64,000 nucleotides of DNA, taken from assembly GCA_943737045.1 (NCBI GenBank), contig CALSFV010000212.1, forward strand, positions 1,473,001-1,537,000, in the 5' to 3' direction. The translations under genes and the position numbers were made by a program. This document shows positions 63,942 to 64,000 of the stretch, in pieces. Below the pieces are notes generated by a model. The model saw nothing but the letters and a program-made list of their open reading frames with translations. It was not told the DNA's origin and searched no databases. How positions within the stretch are numbered: the stretch's first letter is position 1; each line of letters begins with the position of its first letter. This stretch comes from Parapristionchus giblindavisi. Its lineage: Eukaryota; Nematoda; Chromadorea; Rhabditida; Diplogasteridae.

Positions 63942-64000
63942 TGCATTTTCGCTACAAAACAATTCATGACAAGTCAAATTGTCAACGATACTAATCGTGT
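63942..64000 (+). repeat. Incomplete subfamily B monomer at the right window edge
   Basis: The last 59 bases are the start of another B monomer, ending in CTAATCGTGT. The array continues beyond the window. Confidence 0.95.

Larger units (their letters stand above)
10240..64000 (+). repeat. Satellite array, subfamily B (331- and 361-bp monomers, 156 complete copies)
   Basis: Head-to-tail monomers run from the junction to the right window edge, broken only by the insertion at 30,538-30,842. Monomer starts (TGCATTTT) are 331 bp apart when the linker reads CTTCCAGTACTC and 361 bp apart when it reads CTTCTAGTACC plus a 30-bp extension. By hand count there are 156 complete monomers, about 55 starts being preceded by the long linker. 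Recurrent diagnostic sites are GAGAAAAAAATT/GAGAAAGAAATT, CGTACAC/CGTACTC/CGCACAC, ACGATCGCC/ACGGTCGCC and TTTTACTCAT/TTTTACTCTT/TTTAACTCTT. GC is about 36% in the short monomer. No gene is supported. Confidence 0.97.

Noticed and set aside
1..64000. CRISPR array
   Set aside because: Regular repeats are present, but units are 321-361 bp without the 20-40 bp repeat plus unique spacer pattern, and there are no cas genes.
1..64000. Hammerhead ribozyme in the satellite, as known from some animal satellites
   Set aside because: I looked for a CTGATGA-type core with a matching GAAA on both strands of the monomer consensus and found none; the CTGAAT and CTGAAG motifs lack the required core.
10240..64000. 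Pure sequencing or assembly artefact
   Set aside because: Private variants in ordered HORs, a single retroelement with a target-site duplication and gradual type changes look biological. Collapse or misjoins at individual points cannot be excluded without reads.
1..64000. Telomeric repeats, rDNA or 5S spacer
   Set aside because: No TTAGGG-like short arrays and no recognisable rRNA sequence were seen on either strand.

Overview
The window is essentially all satellite DNA. I find no intact protein-coding gene, no rRNA or tRNA gene, no CRISPR array and no prokaryotic operon. The only non-satellite sequence is one 305-bp insertion at 30,538-30,842. Kilobase-scale tandem arrays, higher-order repeats (HORs, multimers of variant monomers that are themselves repeated) and a truncated non-LTR retrotransposon with a target-site duplication all indicate a eukaryotic nuclear chromosome. 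The setting is probably heterochromatin (pericentromeric, subtelomeric or sex-chromosome-like), but nothing here says which. An invertebrate is a reasonable guess: CpG is not depleted, and the retroelement tail is an AATAAA-type simple repeat. The species cannot be named from this sequence.

Layout: (1) 1-10,240 is a tandem array of a ~321-bp monomer, 'subfamily A', about 32 copies. (2) At about 10,202-10,241 the array changes both subfamily and orientation. The reverse complement of A aligns end to end with the next monomer at roughly three-quarters identity by eye, so the two sides are diverged members of one family joined in inverted orientation. The junction carries an 18-bp deletion and a 9-bp direct duplication. 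(3) 10,240-64,000 is 'subfamily B', 156 complete monomers counted by hand. B monomers have two length classes, 331 bp and 361 bp, that differ by a 30-bp GTACCTT-rich extension in one linker. Long and short forms are arranged in HORs: 692 bp (331+361), 696 bp, 1,023 bp, ~1,446/1,808 bp (all long), 662 bp (all short), 1,685 bp and 2,046 bp. (4) At 30,538 a 5'-truncated non-LTR retrotransposon tail interrupts one 331-bp monomer, with a 5-bp target-site duplication. The spacing to the next monomer is exactly 331+305+5.

Both A and B monomers are internally dimeric, with halves of 153+168 bp in A and 168+163 bp in B, so the family probably arose by doubling of a ~165-bp ancestor. One 26-bp box containing an AAAAG-CTA-CTTTT dyad is identical between the otherwise diverged A and B consensus. 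It is the best candidate for a functional element, such as a protein-binding site. Diagnostic variants trace local unequal exchange, longer-range duplication (7,623 bp and 24,759 bp apart) and a 120-bp partial duplication inside one HOR copy. Coordinates below use the T of the TGCATTTT motif as the start of each B monomer. All counts, spacings and identities come from reading the sequence by hand.
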